Source: Sphingomonadaceae bacterium
GTDB taxonomy: Bacteria > Pseudomonadota > Alphaproteobacteria > Sphingomonadales > Sphingomonadaceae
Direction of reading: 5' to 3'
DNA length: 17,299 nucleotides
Assembly (NCBI GenBank): GCA_016742125.1
Contig: JACVCM010000067.1
Span: forward strand, 1-17,299
The notes beneath the pieces are model-generated. The model saw only the letters and a list, made by a program, of their open reading frames with translations. It searched no databases and was not told where the DNA came from. Positions 15,594 through 17,299 of this stretch are shown here, one piece after another; the first letter of the stretch is position 1, and each line of letters starts with the position of its first letter. The translations under genes and the position numbers were made by a program.

Positions 15594-16531
15594 CGGCTGA
15601 CGGAAAACACAACGCCGCCCGATGGGCTAGAGAGGCTATGCTCGAGACCTGCGGGCACTGTCATCGTGTCACCCTCCGCCAGCAAGATGCTACCGCCATC
15701 CCAATGCACTTCAATGGTCCCGTTCTGTACGAATATCACATTGGCATGCGCGAGGACGTTGGTGGGCAATGCGTCGGCCGCCGCCATTTCGAAGCGCTGA
15801 AGGTTGAAACCGTGATCCCACTGGAACCAGCCGTCGGGACCGATTATCTGACTGCGGGCCGTATTCGTGCCTGGACGCCAGACCAGCCGCTCCGCCTCCT
15901 CCTGGGTGGGGCAGCGCAGCTTCGCGATCTGTTCGGCAGTAGTGCGCGGCATCGGGTTCATGTTGGCGGGAATCGCCTGGCCTGCAGCGGTGTCGACAAG
16001 TTCCCCATTTTCGAGGAGAACAAGGCCATAATCCTTTGCCATTTCGAATACATAGGGCGCCCACAGCACACGGCCGGGATCATCGCCGCCCAACACCGCG
16101 AAAAGATAGCCGCTGTCATCGCCGATATTGGTGAAGCCCCGAAACATGCCAGTGGGCAGCGAGATTACATCACCGGGATTACAAATGACTCTGGCATCCT
16201 CACCATGTTCGCCAATATTGAAGCTCCATGTACCGGAATGGATAACGAACACCTCCGCTGTATCATGGCTGTGCTGCGAATTCACGCAACCCGGCGGTTG
16301 CCGTGCGCCGCCTATATTGAAACCGTGCGGCTCGGCAATATGAACATGCTGATCGGGATTTTCGGACACGCCAGGGCCGATGATGGTGAAATTTTCCTTC
16401 GCCTCGGATCCCGGCGAACGCGTGTCGATAAAGGCATTGTAGCAAGGCACCAGGTCAGCATAGCGAACCACCCGCGCTTCCATCGCCGCAAGCGTCCAGC
16501 CAGCCTGTAAGGGGTCGGCGCGTGACGCCAT
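15590..16531 (-). CDS. Bicupin protein with incomplete metal sites
   Basis: This is a 313-residue predicted cytoplasmic protein with two cupin barrels. Cupin 1 motif 1 has His87, His89 and Glu93 (QHSHDTAEVFVIHSGTW). In motif 2 (GDVISLPTGMFRGFTN, 120-135) the metal-binding His is replaced by Arg131. Cupin 2 (~235-311) keeps PAGLEHSLSS with His298 but lacks the HxH...E of motif 1 (VLAHANVIFVQNGTIEV). The overall plan resembles bicupin dioxygenases such as gentisate or homogentisate-type enzymes, and sugar/acid-binding cupins, but the changes argue for altered metal binding or a binding and isomerase role. An AAGGAAG Shine-Dalgarno lies about nine bases before the ATG. It is the first gene of a three-gene operon with SnoaL-like partners and is divergent from another SnoaL-like gene. 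Confidence 0.82.
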   Translation of the reverse strand: MASRADPLQAGWTLAAMEARVVRYADLVPCYNAFIDTRSPGSEAKENFTIIGPGVSENPDQHVHIAEPHGFNIGGARQPPGCVNSQHSHDTAEVFVIHSGTWSFNIGEHGEDARVICNPGDVISLPTGMFRGFTNIGDDSGYLFAVLGGDDPGRVLWAPYVFEMAKDYGLVLLENGELVDTAAGQAIPANMNPMPRTTAEQIAKLRCPTQEEAERLVWRPGTNTARSQIIGPDGWFQWDHGFNLQRFEMAAADALPTNVLAHANVIFVQNGTIEVHWDGGSILLAEGDTMTVPAGLEHSLSSPSGGVVFSVSR

Positions 16532-16548
16532 ATTTGCCTGCTTCCTTT

Positions 16549-16574
16549 ATCCGTGAAATAAGGGGTTTACGGAT
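16549..16574. promoter_or_regulatory. Interrupted palindrome in the cupin/SnoaL divergent promoter region
   Basis: ATCCGT (16549-16554) and ACGGAT (16569-16574) are inverted repeats, with AAA (16556-16558) and TTT (16566-16568) inside continuing the symmetry apart from one unpaired base. The element is in the only gap between two divergent genes of the same probable pathway, so it is a candidate operator. No regulator gene for it is in the window. Confidence 0.35.
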
Positions 16575-16617
16575 TTTGCATTCGAAGTCAATATGCGCTT
16601 GGAAGGGGTCATGCCAA

Positions 16618-17299
16618 ATGCTGGACAAGCGGTCATATTGGTCAGTCATCGACGAAAACCGGCATTTGGGGCAAAGCTGCGCTGCGTTGAGCGAAAAGCT
16701 TTACGCAGCCGATGCGGCGATCCATGTTGGAAGCCCGGTAGGCAATCTGGCGGGCTCAGCAGGTCTGTTAAAGGGCCTTTGGAGCCCCTTGATCGCAGCT
16801 CTTCCTGATCTGGAGCGGCGAACCGACATATTGCTGTGTGGCGAATTCACCAACAAAGCGGGTGAGACTGGAAACTGGTTTGCCTCAACGGGCTTCTTGG
16901 TCGGGCATTTCGAAGAGCCGTTGTGGAGCATAAAGCCGACCAAGCGCCCATTGTGGATTCGTTATGGCTGGTTCGACAGGGCGGTGGGCGACAGGATCGT
17001 CGAAAGCTATGTTATTTTTGATGTCGCCCGGATGCTAATCGATGCCGGGCAATGGCCATTGGCGCCACAGCTGGGGCAAAACCAGTGGCCAGCACCGCGC
17101 ACACAGGACGGTGTCCTACTCGGTCCCACAGACCCTGCGGAAAGCGAACAGAGCCTGAAACTGGTAGAAGCGATGATTGCCGGTCTGATGCGTTATGACG
17201 GACAGTCGCTGGCCAGCATGCGGATGATCGATTTCTGGCATCCGCAGTTCCATTGGTATGGCCCGGTGGGAATTGTCAGCGCCCAGGGTCATCGGGTTT
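16618..17299 (+). CDS. SnoaL-like (ester cyclase / NTF2-like) protein, 3' truncated by window edge
   Basis: The frame is open from the ATG at 16618-16620 to the window end, giving 227 residues with no stop. GGAAGGGG lies nine bases before the ATG. The frame also stays open upstream into the cupin gene, so the start rests on this site. The first unit (~20-130) has SEKLYAADAAIHVGSPVGN, GLLKGLWSPLIAALPDLERR, and the TGNWFASTGFLVGHFEEP strand region. A second unit begins near residue 190 with LVEAMIAGLMRYDGQSLASM and MIDFWHPQFHWYGPVGI, a typical SnoaL substrate-cavity start. It therefore resembles the two-domain protein encoded at 14523-15593 on the other strand and is probably part of the same pathway. 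Reaction unknown. Confidence 0.82.
   Translation, partial: MLDKRSYWSVIDENRHLGQSCAALSEKLYAADAAIHVGSPVGNLAGSAGLLKGLWSPLIAALPDLERRTDILLCGEFTNKAGETGNWFASTGFLVGHFEEPLWSIKPTKRPLWIRYGWFDRAVGDRIVESYVIFDVARMLIDAGQWPLAPQLGQNQWPAPRTQDGVLLGPTDPAESEQSLKLVEAMIAGLMRYDGQSLASMRMIDFWHPQFHWYGPVGIVSAQGHRV

Noticed and set aside
14709..15800. 363-residue open frame on + strand
   Set aside because: It lies opposite the SnoaL-like gene and the cupin end, which have family motifs and 4-nt operon overlaps. The frame reflects antisense GC-rich codon bias.
15638..16510. 290-residue open frame on + strand
   Set aside because: It is antisense to the cupin gene, which has recognisable cupin motifs, a ribosome binding site and operon context.

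Overview
The window looks like chromosomal DNA of an alphaproteobacterium, most likely a sphingomonad (Sphingomonadales). The evidence is the large TonB-dependent receptor with an EIIVTARR-type TonB box after an AQ-ending signal peptide, GC-rich codon use, and the pairing of such a receptor with a compact catabolic operon. I see no rRNA, tRNA, CRISPR array, insertion sequence or attachment site.

Layout. (1) 2-301: the 3' end of a + strand gene with a Pro/Ala/Lys-rich tail. (2) 317-3514, minus strand: a two-gene unit made of a SLOG-like Rossmannoid protein with four membrane helices, followed by a secreted S1 (trypsin-fold) protease. (3) 3703-11082, minus strand: a catabolic operon in the order GntR/FCD regulator, HMG-CoA-lyase-like enzyme, HyuA, HyuB, class III (CaiB/BaiF) CoA-transferase, isochorismatase-like amidohydrolase. 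Several genes overlap or nearly touch. (4) 11170-13683, plus strand: a divergent TonB-dependent outer-membrane receptor. (5) 13813-16531, minus strand: a cupin gene and two tandem-NTF2 (SnoaL-like) genes joined by 4-nt overlaps. (6) 16618 to the window end, plus strand: another SnoaL-like gene, divergent from the cupin and cut by the edge.

How the parts fit. The regulator, receptor and enzymes of regions 3 and 4 form one system. An identical 13-bp element containing the perfect palindrome TTGTATACAA lies once in the gap before the lyase gene and once in the regulator/receptor divergent gap, in the same orientation relative to the structural genes. The likely logic is uptake across the outer membrane, ATP-dependent opening of a hydantoin-like or imide ring (HyuAB, which could instead act as a carboxylase), hydrolysis of a carbamoyl or amide product, CoA activation, and retro-aldol/Claisen cleavage. 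The substrate is not known. HyuAB plus an N-carbamoylsarcosine-amidase-like enzyme resembles the N-methylhydantoin branch of creatinine breakdown, but the lyase and CoA-transferase point to a carbon skeleton that is also cut as a CoA thioester.

The SLOG-membrane protein with the periplasmic protease is the best candidate for an undescribed conflict or stress-response system. The cupin/NTF2 set looks like a second, uncharacterised small-molecule pathway. Five start codons were moved from the longest open frame to internal starts, based on Shine-Dalgarno sequences, operon overlaps and family N-termini.
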